NCBI RefSeq assembly: GCF_003347595.2
Contig: NZ_QCZK02000035.1
Span: forward strand, 1-64,000
Origin: Botryobacter ruber
GTDB lineage: Bacteria; Bacteroidota; Bacteroidia; Cytophagales; Hymenobacteraceae
DNA: 64,000 nt
Reading direction: 5' to 3'
A program made the translations under genes and the position numbers. The notes under the pieces are model-generated. The model ran no database searches. It saw nothing but the letters and a program-made list of their open reading frames with translations, and had not been told where the DNA came from. Below are positions 1-8,624 of the stretch, one piece after another; the stretch's first letter is position 1, and each line of letters opens with the position of its first letter.

Positions 1-215
1 CTCTATCTCTGCTTTTGAAAAAACACCTCTTAATCAACTACTTAACAACACACAAATACAAATGCCGGAAAATAACATTTGTAACCAATTGAAAACCTTT
101 TAATTATACTTGGACACTAATGAAGTTAAATACGCTTGCTTTGGCGAATAGCCTGTGGAGTGTGTCGAATGATTTGCTTTGATAAAAAAATAGAGAAAAT
201 TTTAACAAACAGGTT

Positions 216-614
216 ATGAAAAGAAATGTGTATTTAATTTTGTTTATTGGACTTTTTGCTTTCAGTTGTAAAGACCAACCTTTAATACATACGGATTGTG
301 TTCGTGGTAAATATATTGGTGAATATTGTGAGGGAGTTGTTATCCAAATTCCAGATGATCATAAGATTGGTAAAGAATGGAAAAGTACTTACAGCAGTGA
401 AACTTACAAAAATTCTGTAGTAGCAAGTATAGATTCATTATTAGCAAAATCATTAGGTAATCCCAACTCTTATTTCTCACCAGATTCTGTGTTTTATTTT
501 AAATATAAAGATGGTGGCTATCCAAGAAAACAATATAATGTATGTGAGCCTTCGGCATTTATAACAATTACTTTCATCTCAAAAAACTCTTGTGTAACAA
601 ATGAAGGTAAGTAA
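216..614 (+). CDS. small hypothetical lipoprotein
   Basis: A 132-residue protein that I do not recognise. The N-terminus is a lipoprotein signal: basic MKRN, a hydrophobic stretch, then a lipobox FAFSC at about residues 14-18, so the mature protein should be lipidated on Cys18 and anchored in the outer or inner membrane. The mature part is short with several cysteines and a G-K-Y-I-G-E-Y-C segment near residue 32. It resembles in size and layout the lipoproteins at 1161 and 3150, which suggests a local family of diverged paralogues; that is inference. The last 14 bases overlap the next gene, so the two are probably translated together. The region is AT-rich compared with the rest of the window. 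Confidence 0.6.
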   Translation: MKRNVYLILFIGLFAFSCKDQPLIHTDCVRGKYIGEYCEGVVIQIPDDHKIGKEWKSTYSSETYKNSVVASIDSLLAKSLGNPNSYFSPDSVFYFKYKDGGYPRKQYNVCEPSAFITITFISKNSCVTNEGK

Positions 615-825
615 TTTTATCCCAACACTTCTATTGTGCTTTTTGTTTGCTTCAATTGCACATGGACAGATCAAAAATCAATTTATCAAGCCAAGTCAAG
701 CTCTAAAACATGGAGTGATGTTAAGTAAGGCTATAGATGTTGACTTCGATTTTTTAAAGGTTGCATCAAAATTGAATGTTCAGGACACAACTGAATTGAT
801 GTTTAATTTCAAAAATAGCAAATAA
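601..825 (+). CDS. small hypothetical secreted protein
   Basis: A 74-residue protein starting inside the end of the preceding lipoprotein gene (14-bp overlap), typical of translational coupling. Residues 1-22 form a signal peptide with an Ala-His-Gly cleavage region (ASIAHG|Q). The mature part is only about 50 residues, rich in Lys, Asp and Phe, and matches no family I know. It may be intact and small, or the 5' end of a longer gene that has lost its remainder; the 335 bases downstream hold no continuation that I can see. Confidence 0.45.
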   Translation: MKVSNFIPTLLLCFLFASIAHGQIKNQFIKPSQALKHGVMLSKAIDVDFDFLKVASKLNVQDTTELMFNFKNSK

Positions 826-1160
826 TAACAGGTTCTGTACCATAACTCACTGTTTAATTTTATCAACCAGAATCTTTAAAAATACTATAATACACCGAAT
901 AATGGCTCAATTTTTTGAAATTCGTACTTTAGATGTTTTCAAAATTGGCTTTAACGAGTGTATGAGTTGTACTTTTATAGACTGCGAAAGAACTTGCCGG
1001 AATTTGAAATAATAACTTCGCTGCAGAAGCCACCACACCTGCTCCTTATTTACTATTTACGTAGTTGTGTCGTTTTATATAAATGTGTTCAAGCTGGTGA
1101 AAATAGGTAAACAATGATGATGTATTAAATTGTATATAGAAAATTTTTAAAGTACATAAT
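826..1160. other. intergenic, no gene seen
   Basis: AT-rich stretch of 335 bases with stops in all frames. The only recognisable item is a minus-oriented copy of the dispersed intergenic repeat at 1019-1045. Confidence 0.5.
1019..1045 (-). repeat. dispersed ~30-bp intergenic repeat, copy 1
   Basis: On the minus strand it reads GGAGCAGGTGTGGTGGCTTC then TGCAG, matching the loose consensus GGAGCAG-N-GGCTNTGG-TGGCNGGTGCAG shared by about ten intergenic sites in this window. Confidence 0.5.
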
Positions 1161-1590
1161 ATGAAATTCATAATAAATTGTTTCTGGCTTTTTTTTCTGT
1201 ATAATAGCAATATCATGCAAAAATAAAGAAGTGGTTCCGGATAATGAAATTAACTTAAGAGAAGGCTATATTATCGGATTTAACCAGTGTACTGCGCTCA
1301 AAGAATCTTTCGATGGAAAAGGCTTTGTGCTTGTAACAAATGATTTCAGAGATACTTTACTGGCATACAATCTGCCGGATACACTTTATAATTTCCCGCC
1401 ATCCCACTTTGCGACCTATGGATACTCATTCCTATTTCCCGAGGCCGTAAGATTGAATTACAAAGTTTACTTTAGTTATAGAATCCTAAAAGAGAACGAA
1501 AAATACTATCCTCTTACAATGTGCCATTTTTATGATTATGATATATCATGGTGTTTTCGACAAATTAAGATACTGAATATTCATAAGTAA
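1161..1590 (+). pseudogene. small lipoprotein gene with frameshift in a T8 tract
   Basis: From ATG 1161 the reading begins MKFIINCFWLFF. It then leaves frame within a run of eight T (1189-1196) and stops at 1224. One T fewer would join it to the downstream open frame and complete a lipoprotein signal with lipobox IAISC followed by KNKEVVPDN. The rest (about 130 residues in total) runs to 1590. A GTG start at 1231 would lack the signal, so I take the gene to be one frameshifted unit. The mature part has an EGYIIGF motif and four Cys, like the neighbouring small lipoproteins. It may be a pseudogene, a sequencing error, or a slippage or phase-variable gene. Confidence 0.6.
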
Positions 1591-1791
1591 GTGGAGGTGT
1601 GAACCTATTTTCAATTGCCAATATAATGCCAACTTAGAGTTATGTCCACCCCATTCAATATCATATTGGGTTATATATGGTTAGCGCTTACGCAAAGTCA
1701 TTTTTGCTACGTCTTATGACCAATAGGTTAAACTCTAAATTTGATACTTCACGCTTAATTACACTCCTAAAGGAGGTGCGCTAAAATTCCA

Positions 1792-2249
1792 TTAGTAGCT
1801 CTACTTAAATGAAGCTGTACTACACTGTTTTACGTTAAGAAGCAACAGCACGAAGAATAGTATAATCACGGACACCTAAACAATGTTACACCCCCGGCTC
1901 ACCAGAAACGCCTTTCTCTACCTGAGCAGCTGCCTGTTGCTGCTGGGCTGCAGTCCGCAAAGAGGAATAGCTGATAGGAGTGCTGTAACACAGGGCGTGC
2001 AGCAAACAGCACAACAGCCATACGATTTCTCGCCAGTTACCCGCAAGGTGCAGGGCTGGGTAGACAACGGCTACTACACCGGCGCATCGCTAGTCGTGGT
2101 GAAGGACGAGCAGTTGGTGTACGAAATTACTTCGGTAATTTTACCCCCGAAAGCCGTCGCCTACATCGCTTTGGCCGGAAAGTGGCTGACAGCTGCCATC
2201 ATTGCCACTTTAGTAGACGAAGGCAAACTCTCCTGGGATGATAAAGTAG
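1792..2249 (+). repeat. direct repeat, copy A (duplicate of 4297-4754)
   Basis: 458 bases that align without net length change to 4297-4754. They cover about 91 bases of upstream sequence and the first 122 codons of the gene at 4388. Identity is high but not perfect; substitutions and a pair of compensating single-base indels are confined to this copy. Confidence 0.85.
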
Positions 2250-2287
2250 TAAATTATATCAATGTTTTTTTAAATATTGGATATTGA
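1883..2287 (+). pseudogene. truncated duplicate of the serine hydrolase lipoprotein
   Basis: The 134-codon frame repeats the start of the gene at 4388: same lipoprotein signal (LLLLGCSPQRG) and same PYDFSPVTRKVQGWVDNGYY stretch. After VVYE it passes through two compensating single-base indels, so about ten residues differ. The Ser-x-x-Lys motif of the parent (SAGK) has become LAGK, losing the nucleophile. Homology stops at 2249 and the frame runs into unrelated AT-rich sequence. I read it as a dead partial copy left by tandem duplication followed by deletion. Its own upstream region is also duplicated, so it may still be transcribed. Confidence 0.85.
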
Positions 2288-2391
2288 TACTTGGATTGTT
2301 TTTGTATTTAGCGAGAATAAATTTATGAAAGCATCTTGTTTATATACAAGTTCATTTATTATACAATTACTACCCTACCCTTTTTAGCCCT

Positions 2392-2946
2392 ATGAAACAC
2401 TTACTACACCTCCTCCTGGTGCTGCTGGTAGCCAGCGCCTGCGAAAAGAAGCATGAAAACGAAATTGACAAGCTGCCACCCGCCACACAGGCAGGTAAGA
2501 TGAAGATTGGCGCACTGGTGAACGGTAAGGCATGGGTGCCCAACAACGTAGGTCTGGCCGGACCGGATGTGCAGGCCTGGTACGAGTACATCAATAACCC
2601 GGCCCGGCAAGGTTACTTTCTTGGAATAGCAGGGAGTATGAGAACGAAAGAACATCTAGAGGGGCTCAATATGAACTCCAACAACAAAGTTATCGAAGAG
2701 GGGAAGTCCTATGTGTTACGGAGTTGCAAAGATGAAGGAGAGATATGTGGAGCTTTTGCCATTATTAAAGGTGGAGTAATAAACGAGTATCGTACCGACA
2801 GCATCCACCAAGGTGGATTGCACATTACCCGTTTCGACGATAATAGCCAAATTATCGCGGGCACCTTCTGGTTCGATGCCGTGAACGCCGATGGGGAGAA
2901 AGTAGAGGTGCGCGAGGGGCGGTTCGATATCCGCTTTACTAAGTAA
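2392..2946 (+). CDS. hypothetical lipoprotein, DUF6252-like
   Basis: A 184-residue lipoprotein: MKHLLHLLLVLLVASAC is a clear signal with Cys17 as lipidation site. After a short linker comes KMKIGALVNGKAWVPNN. The pattern 'x-A-L-V-N-G-K-A-W-V-P' is typical of small Bacteroidota lipoproteins grouped under DUF6252; I assign it on that pattern only. The rest is beta-rich in appearance, with a G-x-F-W-F-D-A-V-N segment and the ending EGRFDIRFTK. The function is unknown. No operon partner is evident, and the following 24-codon lipoprotein leader is probably debris. Confidence 0.7.
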   Translation: MKHLLHLLLVLLVASACEKKHENEIDKLPPATQAGKMKIGALVNGKAWVPNNVGLAGPDVQAWYEYINNPARQGYFLGIAGSMRTKEHLEGLNMNSNNKVIEEGKSYVLRSCKDEGEICGAFAIIKGGVINEYRTDSIHQGGLHITRFDDNSQIIAGTFWFDAVNADGEKVEVREGRFDIRFTK

Positions 2947-2976
2947 TATTTTTAATCAGTACTTTATATTTATCCT

Positions 2977-3051
2977 ATGAGAAAAAATTTAATACTATTC
3001 CTGTTTCTCTTTCTGCTCTTCTCTTGTAGTCATAGTGGAACAATACACTAA
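2977..3051 (+). pseudogene. 24-residue lipoprotein leader remnant
   Basis: A short frame reading MRKNLILFLFLFLLFSC then SHSGTIH and a stop. It is a complete lipoprotein signal peptide and lipobox (LFSC) with only seven residues after it. The simplest reading is the surviving 5' end of a small lipoprotein gene like its neighbours. A genuine tiny lipopeptide cannot be excluded. Confidence 0.35.
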
Positions 3052-3149
3052 TCCTCTGATTAAATGCAGTTAAAGTAATCTTACTAAAAAAATGCTTAAG
3101 TCATACGGTTTACCTTGAATCTTATTTTAATTATAAAATAATCAATTTT

Positions 3150-3536
3150 ATGAACAAAAAGTTAATGTGCCTGATAATGATATTCCTGCTCGCAACCAGT
3201 TGTAAGACAGAGGAACCTATTATGCAAATAGCTTGTGGACAAAGCTGTAAGGATGAAGTATTAGCAGAAACAATCATCAATAAGCAAGGAAAAATTGTTA
3301 TTGTTAATGATGTCTTTTGTATTACAACAGACTCAGCTAGTTTAAACAGAGGTGGATATATTGTTGGATCTGAAAATATTTTGGTGCCATGCAATCTCAG
3401 TGACGACTATAAAGTTAGTGAATTGAAAGTAATTATTAGTGGACAAAAAAGCAGTTGTTGCAACCTGGTGACCTTACCTGTTTTAAGAACAAGTTTTGGT
3501 TGTAAATTCGAAGTTACATCTATCAAGAAACTATAA
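3150..3536 (+). CDS. small Cys-containing hypothetical lipoprotein
   Basis: A 128-residue lipoprotein with signal MNKKLMCLIMIFLLATSC. The mature part has several Cys residues, among them a CC pair in the second half, and a GGYIVGSENILVPC segment recalling the GYIIGF segment of the lipoprotein at 1161. I do not recognise a family. Its stop at 3534-3536 lies directly before, and in the same frame as, the start-less type IX domain fragment that follows. Confidence 0.6.
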   Translation: MNKKLMCLIMIFLLATSCKTEEPIMQIACGQSCKDEVLAETIINKQGKIVIVNDVFCITTDSASLNRGGYIVGSENILVPCNLSDDYKVSELKVIISGQKSSCCNLVTLPVLRTSFGCKFEVTSIKKL

Positions 3537-4127
3537 CATACTGAAAAATTAAATATTAAAAGTTCTTTCTCCTCTGAAACAATATGTGGAGGGCAAACCT
3601 GGGGAGTAAATGCCATCTACTGGGATGATTATGGCAATTACTCAAATGCCACATATAATATTCAGTTTGAAGTAGAGCCGGGGAATGACTACGGTGTTAC
3701 CAGTGGAGGGCATAATTATTTCGGTATAACACCCAACTACTACTTCAGTGGAACCTTGCAGATTCCAGTCCGGATTTATCTGGATAATTGTGGCTATGGG
3801 GAAACCTTCTATGTAAATATAGAAGTTCAGCCTTCTTGGAACTGCTATGGCTACTATTACACCGCCACACCAAACCCCGCAGAGGACGAACTTGTAGTAT
3901 CTTATCAGCAGGAGGCTGATGGTGCTGTTACGGAAGACACAAAAGCACAGCAGTTTGAAGTGACACTTTATGACGAAAAGGGTAAAGCTGTACGCAGGGG
4001 AAAAAATGCGAGCAAAGTGAATAAAGTTGTACTTGATACACGCACCCTGCCAAACGGCACCTATATCCTGCATATAACAGACGAGAAGGAAACGATAAAA
4101 AGACAAAATCTCATCCAGCATCAATAG
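3537..4127 (+). pseudogene. C-terminal fragment of a type IX-secreted protein
   Basis: After the TAA at 3534 the same frame stays open for 196 codons but has no ATG at its head; the first alternative start is a TTG at 3756. The first half is Tyr/Asn/Gly-rich beta-type sequence (for example WDDYGNYSNATYNIQFEVEP). The last 85 residues are a type A sorting domain of the type IX system: TATPNPAEDELVVSY, then VTLYDEKGKAV and LPNGTYILHI. Such domains belong at the end of large secreted enzymes or adhesins, so this is the 3' remnant of a gene whose front has been lost. It ends 28 bases before a strong hairpin terminator. Confidence 0.75.
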
Positions 4128-4154
4128 CTCTGAAGTTGCACAGATTATTGTTAC

Positions 4155-4194
4155 AGCAGCCGGTAAGAAAAGAACTACTTTCTTGCCGGCTGCT
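4155..4194 (+). terminator. intrinsic terminator
   Basis: Long inverted repeat: AGCAGCCGGTAAGAAA pairs almost perfectly with TTTCTTGCCGGCTGCT across a short loop, followed by TT. It lies just after the type IX fragment. Confidence 0.75.
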
Positions 4195-4296
4195 TTATCT
4201 TTCAAGATTGCTGAAGTTCGCTGTTCTTTTCTTTTACAGCCGCAATCTACCACGTTCAATCATATTTTTTATTTCTGGTTTGTCCAAACTAAACGT

Positions 4297-4754
4297 TTAG
4301 TAGCTCTACTTAAATGAAGCTGTTATACACTGCATTACGTTAAGAAGCAGCAGCACGAAGAACAGTTAAATCACGACACCTGAAACAATGTTACACCCCC
4401 GGCTCACCAGAAATGCCTTCCTCTATCTGAGCAGCTGCCTGTTGCTACTGGGCTGCAGTCCCCAAAGAGGAGTGACTGATAGGGGTACTGTAACACAGGT
4501 CGTAGAGCAAACGCTGCAGCAGCCATACGACTTCTCGCCTGTTACCCGCAAGGTGCAGGGCTGGGTAGATAACGGCTACTACACCGGCGCATCGCTCATC
4601 GTGGTAAAGGACGACCAGGTGGTGTACGAAAACTACTTCGGTAACTACACCCCCGAAACCGTAGTCTACATCGCCTCGGCCGGAAAGTGGCTGGCAGCTG
4701 CCACCATTGCCGCTGTAGTAGATGAAGGCAAACTCTCCTGGGAAGATAAAGTAG
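4297..4754 (+). repeat. direct repeat, copy B (intact parent)
   Basis: Partner of 1792-2249: it starts at TTAGTAGCTCTACTTAAATG and runs into codon 122 of the gene at 4388. This copy continues into a full-length gene and is taken as the source. Confidence 0.85.
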
Positions 4755-6364
4755 AAAAATGGCTGCCCGAGTTTAAAGACCAGAAGGGGCAGGCCACGCT
4801 CCGGCAGTTACTCTCGCACACCGCTGGCTACCCCGATTACCAGCCTAAAGGAAACCAGCCGGACAATTACCAGACCCTGAAGGAATCGGTGGCGCATATC
4901 GTCAGCCTGCCCGCCGACACCCTGCCCGGCACCAGGTTTAAATATGGCGGACTGGCTATGCAGGTGGCCGGACGGATGGCAGAGCTGGCAACCGGTCAGG
5001 ACTGGGAAAGCATTTTCCAAGAGAAAATGGCCCGGCCGCTGAACATGCCCCACACGCACTTTACCCCCGTAGACCCTACACCCGGGCACAACCCGATGCT
5101 GGGCGGCGGCGCCCGCTCCGATATAAAAGGATACCTGAACTTTCTCTCCATGCTCACGCACGACGGGGAATTTCAGGGCAAAAGAATTCTTTCTAAAAAA
5201 GCGATACAGGAACTACAGGCTGACCAGGTACAAAACGCGAAAGTAGCCGCAGGAGAATATGTCGCCAATGCCCGTGCAACCGACCGAACAGACATTTACG
5301 GGCTGGGGAACTGGCGCGAAGAAGTAAATGCAGCAGGAGAACCCATGCTGCTTAGCAGTCCCAGCTGGGCCGGCGCTTATCCCTGGATCGATAAAAAGAA
5401 CAACGTGTACGGTTTCTTCCTCACGCGCGTCGCCTCACAGAAAGACGGTTTCAGCTCCTTTTACGCCAGCCCGGTGCTGCCGCTGCTGGTGCGGGATGTG
5501 CTGCAAAGAGCGCAGGACAGCAGCATAGTTAGGAGTGGCTGGGTGAGCGTAGGCGATGCCAAGCTGTACTACGAAGAAGCCGGTCAAGGCGAGCCGCTCA
5601 TCCTGCTGCACGGCCACTCCCTCAACCGCACCATGTGGGACAAGCAGTTTTTTGAGCTGGCTAAAAATTACCGCGTCATCCGCTACGACATGCGCGGCTA
5701 TGGCTGGTCCGACGACCCTGTAGAAGACGTCCCCTTCACCCATGCCGGTGATTTAACCCGCCTCATGCAGCACCACAAAATCGAAAAGGCGCACCTGGTC
5801 GGCCTGTCGCTGGGGTCCTATGTGGGCACTGATATGCTGGCGCTGCACCCGAAGAAGCTGCTCTCCCTGACGGCAGCCAGCGGCATCTACTACCACTTTA
5901 CCGGCTCCGACCAACCCATTACGGAGGCAGAGCGGCAAAAGCGGCAGGAGCAGATAAAAGCTTACAAAAAGAATGGCATTGACGTAAACAAGTGGGAGTG
6001 GTTTCAGGCCCTGATGCGCTCCGGCGGCTCCCGGAAAGAAGAGATGCGCCGTCCGCTCTGGGACATGATTTACAAGTGGAAAGCCTGGCAGCCTCTGCAC
6101 ATAGAGCCACGCCTGCTCCTGGGTAACGCTGTCGTGCCAAAACTAAAACAGCAGCAAATAAAGGTTCCCGTTTTGGTACTGATAGGCGAACTCGACGGCG
6201 GTCCCGGGCGGAGCGCTACATCAGAAGCCGAGGCAAAAGACCTGTTTCCGAACGCAAAAATAATTTTGCTGAAAGATGCCGGTCATATGTCCAATATGGA
6301 GGCACCAGAGGCTTTTACTAAAGAGGTGACCAGCTTTCTGGCCACAGTTAAGAAAGAGATTTGA
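4388..6364 (+). CDS. lipoprotein fusion: class C beta-lactamase-like serine hydrolase + alpha/beta hydrolase
   Basis: A 658-residue lipoprotein (lipobox LLLLGC, residues 18-23) joining two hydrolases. Residues ~50-370 are a beta-lactamase/DD-peptidase fold with the Ser-x-x-Lys motif S97-A-G-K100 and the conserved LRQLLSHTAGYPDY stretch. Residues ~390-655 are an alpha/beta hydrolase: oxyanion region LLHGHSLNRTMW, RYDMRGYGWSD, nucleophile elbow G-L-S474-L-G, acid region LIGELDGG and catalytic His in DAGHMSN. Each half alone is common; the fusion suggests an exported esterase with two active sites. The substrate is unknown, perhaps ester decorations on glycans (inference). It heads a same-strand cluster ending near 11844, with the next gene starting right after its stop. 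Confidence 0.85.
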   Translation: MLHPRLTRNAFLYLSSCLLLLGCSPQRGVTDRGTVTQVVEQTLQQPYDFSPVTRKVQGWVDNGYYTGASLIVVKDDQVVYENYFGNYTPETVVYIASAGKWLAAATIAAVVDEGKLSWEDKVEKWLPEFKDQKGQATLRQLLSHTAGYPDYQPKGNQPDNYQTLKESVAHIVSLPADTLPGTRFKYGGLAMQVAGRMAELATGQDWESIFQEKMARPLNMPHTHFTPVDPTPGHNPMLGGGARSDIKGYLNFLSMLTHDGEFQGKRILSKKAIQELQADQVQNAKVAAGEYVANARATDRTDIYGLGNWREEVNAAGEPMLLSSPSWAGAYPWIDKKNNVYGFFLTRVASQKDGFSSFYASPVLPLLVRDVLQRAQDSSIVRSGWVSVGDAKLYYEEAGQGEPLILLHGHSLNRTMWDKQFFELAKNYRVIRYDMRGYGWSDDPVEDVPFTHAGDLTRLMQHHKIEKAHLVGLSLGSYVGTDMLALHPKKLLSLTAASGIYYHFTGSDQPITEAERQKRQEQIKAYKKNGIDVNKWEWFQALMRSGGSRKEEMRRPLWDMIYKWKAWQPLHIEPRLLLGNAVVPKLKQQQIKVPVLVLIGELDGGPGRSATSEAEAKDLFPNAKIILLKDAGHMSNMEAPEAFTKEVTSFLATVKKEI

Positions 6365-6378
6365 AGAACCCGACATAC

Positions 6379-7599
6379 ATGAACTTGATTCCCCGAAACA
6401 AACGCATGAAACCCTGGAAAAGTCTTTTGCTTGGTGCAGCCCTCCTGTCGGCCTGCCAGCAGCAGAGTGGCGACACCGTTTCCTTCACCGTCAAGAACAA
6501 CCTCGACCTGGACCGTACCGCCGAAACAGTAAGCGTGCCTGCCAATAAGGTATCTAAACTGTTGCAGGAATACGGTGCAGAAAACCTGCTCATAAAAGAT
6601 GACGCTACTGACAGCCTGCTCGTTACTCAGGCTATCGACAACGACCAGGACGGCACCATAGATGTAATCCTTTTCCAGGCAAGCCTCAAAGCCAACGAAG
6701 AAAAGAAGTTTACGATAGAAGGAGCCAAAGACGGAGCCGCCAGGCAACCCAAAAGCAAACTGACTACCTACAGCCGCTTCGTGCCCGAACGCACCGACGA
6801 CTATACCTGGGAGAACGACCGTGTTGCCTTCCGTACTTACGGCCCTGTGGCGCAGCAGTTGGTAGAAGAAGGTAAAGAAGGCGGCACCCTCACCAGCGGC
6901 ATGGACGCCTGGCTGAAGCGTGTGGACTATCCCATCATCAACAACTGGTACAAAAAGAATGAACCGGAGCCAGGCTACTATCACATCGACCACGGCGAAG
7001 GCTACGATCCTTACCACGTGGGCGCGAGCAGGGGCATCGGCGGCATCGGTGTGCTGGAAGGTGACACGCTCTATGTTTCCAGAAACTTTACAGGTTACAA
7101 AACGATTGCTGAAGGTCCCATACGTACCATGTTTGAGCTGACCTACGCCCCTTGGCAGGTCAATGGCCGCACCATTCAGGAAAAAAAACGCATCAGCCTG
7201 GACCTGGGCAGTAACCTGACGCGCTTCGAGAGTCAGTTGCAGAGCGACCAGCCTGTGCCCAACTACACCATCGGCATCACGCTGCACGATAAAAAAGGAG
7301 AAGTAAAAGGCAATCCGGAGCAGGGTTGGTTCCGCTACTGGGAGCCCATGGATGACTCCTTCCTGGGAACAGGCGTTGTGCTGGTTCCGTCTGCCGTGCA
7401 AAGTTTTAAAGACCACCGGGTAGACACCAAAGACCAGAGCCACCTCTACGTTATCACCAAACCGGCCAACGACAAGCTGGTGTATTATGCAGGTTTTGGC
7501 TGGGAGAAGAGCGGACAATTTACCACCAAGGAAGCTTGGGACCAGTACCTGGCAAGTTTTGCCAAACGTGTCGCTTCGCCGTTAGAAGTAAGATTTTGA
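6379..7599 (+). CDS. DUF4861 family lipoprotein
   Basis: About 406 residues. I start at ATG 6379; ATG 6406 (MKPWKSLLLGAALLSAC) is equally possible and both give a lipoprotein signal. The body matches the DUF4861 layout: SFTVKNNLDLDRTAETVSVP, WENDRVAFRTYGPV, YHIDHGEGYDPYHVGASRG, LYVSRNFTGYKTIAEGPIRT and a final HLYVITKPANDKLVYYAGFG. DUF4861 proteins are found in Bacteroidota carbohydrate loci, often with uronate or pectin genes; their activity is not established as far as I know. The H-x-D-H-G-E-G segment looks like an active site (inference). It lies 14 bases after the hydrolase fusion and 29 before the sugar kinase, so the three are probably one transcript. Confidence 0.8.
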   Translation: MNLIPRNKRMKPWKSLLLGAALLSACQQQSGDTVSFTVKNNLDLDRTAETVSVPANKVSKLLQEYGAENLLIKDDATDSLLVTQAIDNDQDGTIDVILFQASLKANEEKKFTIEGAKDGAARQPKSKLTTYSRFVPERTDDYTWENDRVAFRTYGPVAQQLVEEGKEGGTLTSGMDAWLKRVDYPIINNWYKKNEPEPGYYHIDHGEGYDPYHVGASRGIGGIGVLEGDTLYVSRNFTGYKTIAEGPIRTMFELTYAPWQVNGRTIQEKKRISLDLGSNLTRFESQLQSDQPVPNYTIGITLHDKKGEVKGNPEQGWFRYWEPMDDSFLGTGVVLVPSAVQSFKDHRVDTKDQSHLYVITKPANDKLVYYAGFGWEKSGQFTTKEAWDQYLASFAKRVASPLEVRF

Positions 7600-7628
7600 G
7601 AGAAAGAATAAGTTCAGCATACTGTACT

Positions 7629-8576
7629 ATGGACAATTTTAATTTAGATAACCTCTGGGGTATCGACATGGGGGGCACCAAGATGGAGGGCGTTATTCTT
7701 AAGTCAGCACTGGAGCCCGTTGTCATTTTCCGGGACAGGGTTCCGACCGAGGCAGACAAAGGATACGAGCACATTATGGGCCAGGTGAAGAAACTGGTGG
7801 ATAAAATGATGCTGGCCGCCGGCTACAAACCTGATAGAATAGGCATGGGTACACCAGGCATCAATGTCCCATCATTAGGTATAATGAAAAATTGCAACGC
7901 CACCGCCCTGAACGGAAAGCCCTTTAAAGCGGACCTGGAGCGCTTGCTTGGAATAAGGCTGGAGATGGCAAACGACGCCAACTGCTTTGCCCTGGCAGAA
8001 ACACAGCTGGGCGTGGTAAAACAACAATACCCGGAAGCGAAGGTGGTGTTCGGTATCATCCTGGGTACAGGCGTAGGCGGCGGTGTGGTCGTAAACGGGC
8101 ATGTGCTATCCGGTCACCATGGCATCGGAGGGGAGTGGGGACATAATTACCTGACCGATTTTGAAGGAAAACAATGCTTCTGCGGCAAGGTGGGGTGCAA
8201 CGAAAGCATTCTGGCAGGTCCTGCGCTCGAAGGCTATTATTCCGACCTGACAGGGCAAAAGCGTAGTCTGAAAGAAATAGCTGCTTGGGCAGACGACGGT
8301 ACCGATGAAGCCGCCACTAAGACCATGAAGCGGCTCACCGAAGGCTTTGGTTTGGCCTTGAGTGTGGTAGTCAATATCCTGGACCCGGATGTAATTGTGG
8401 TGGGCGGAGGAGTTGGTAACATTGACCGAATTTACACCGAAGGTGTAGCCGAAGTGCAGAAGCACGTCTTCGACCATGTGTTCGAAGCCCCCGTGGTGAA
8501 GCCATCGCTGGGCGACAGTGCCGGTGTATTCGGAGCGGCCTTCCTGGTAGCCGAGCCCCTGCATGCGGTTTATTAA
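7629..8576 (+). CDS. ROK family sugar kinase (glucokinase-like)
   Basis: 315 residues from ATG 7629; a longer frame exists upstream but the family's first motif sits directly after this Met (MDNFNLDNLWGIDMGGTK). It shows the ROK signatures: phosphate-1 loop D-M-G-G-T-K, ANDANCFALAE, the GTGVGGGVVVNG adenosine region, GGEWGHN with the catalytic Glu-His, and the zinc motif C183-F-C185-G-K-V-G-C190-N-E. ROK kinases phosphorylate hexoses or aminosugars at C6 in the cytoplasm with ATP. The substrate cannot be read from the sequence; neighbours suggest a sugar released by the GH43/DUF4861 cluster. Spacing of 29 and 48 bp to its neighbours supports an operon. Confidence 0.88.
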   Translation: MDNFNLDNLWGIDMGGTKMEGVILKSALEPVVIFRDRVPTEADKGYEHIMGQVKKLVDKMMLAAGYKPDRIGMGTPGINVPSLGIMKNCNATALNGKPFKADLERLLGIRLEMANDANCFALAETQLGVVKQQYPEAKVVFGIILGTGVGGGVVVNGHVLSGHHGIGGEWGHNYLTDFEGKQCFCGKVGCNESILAGPALEGYYSDLTGQKRSLKEIAAWADDGTDEAATKTMKRLTEGFGLALSVVVNILDPDVIVVGGGVGNIDRIYTEGVAEVQKHVFDHVFEAPVVKPSLGDSAGVFGAAFLVAEPLHAVY

Positions 8577-8624
8577 GGCTTCTTATTCAAGATATTGTAA
8601 TTATCCATAACAAACAAAGCAACA

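Noticed and set aside
3642..4259. 205-codon minus-strand frame
   Set aside because: It lies opposite the type IX sorting domain fragment and across a terminator; no motif, composition not protein-like.
6283..7518. 411-codon minus-strand frame opposite the DUF4861 gene
   Set aside because: It is the exact shadow of a gene with clear family motifs on the plus strand; the minus translation shows no domain pattern.
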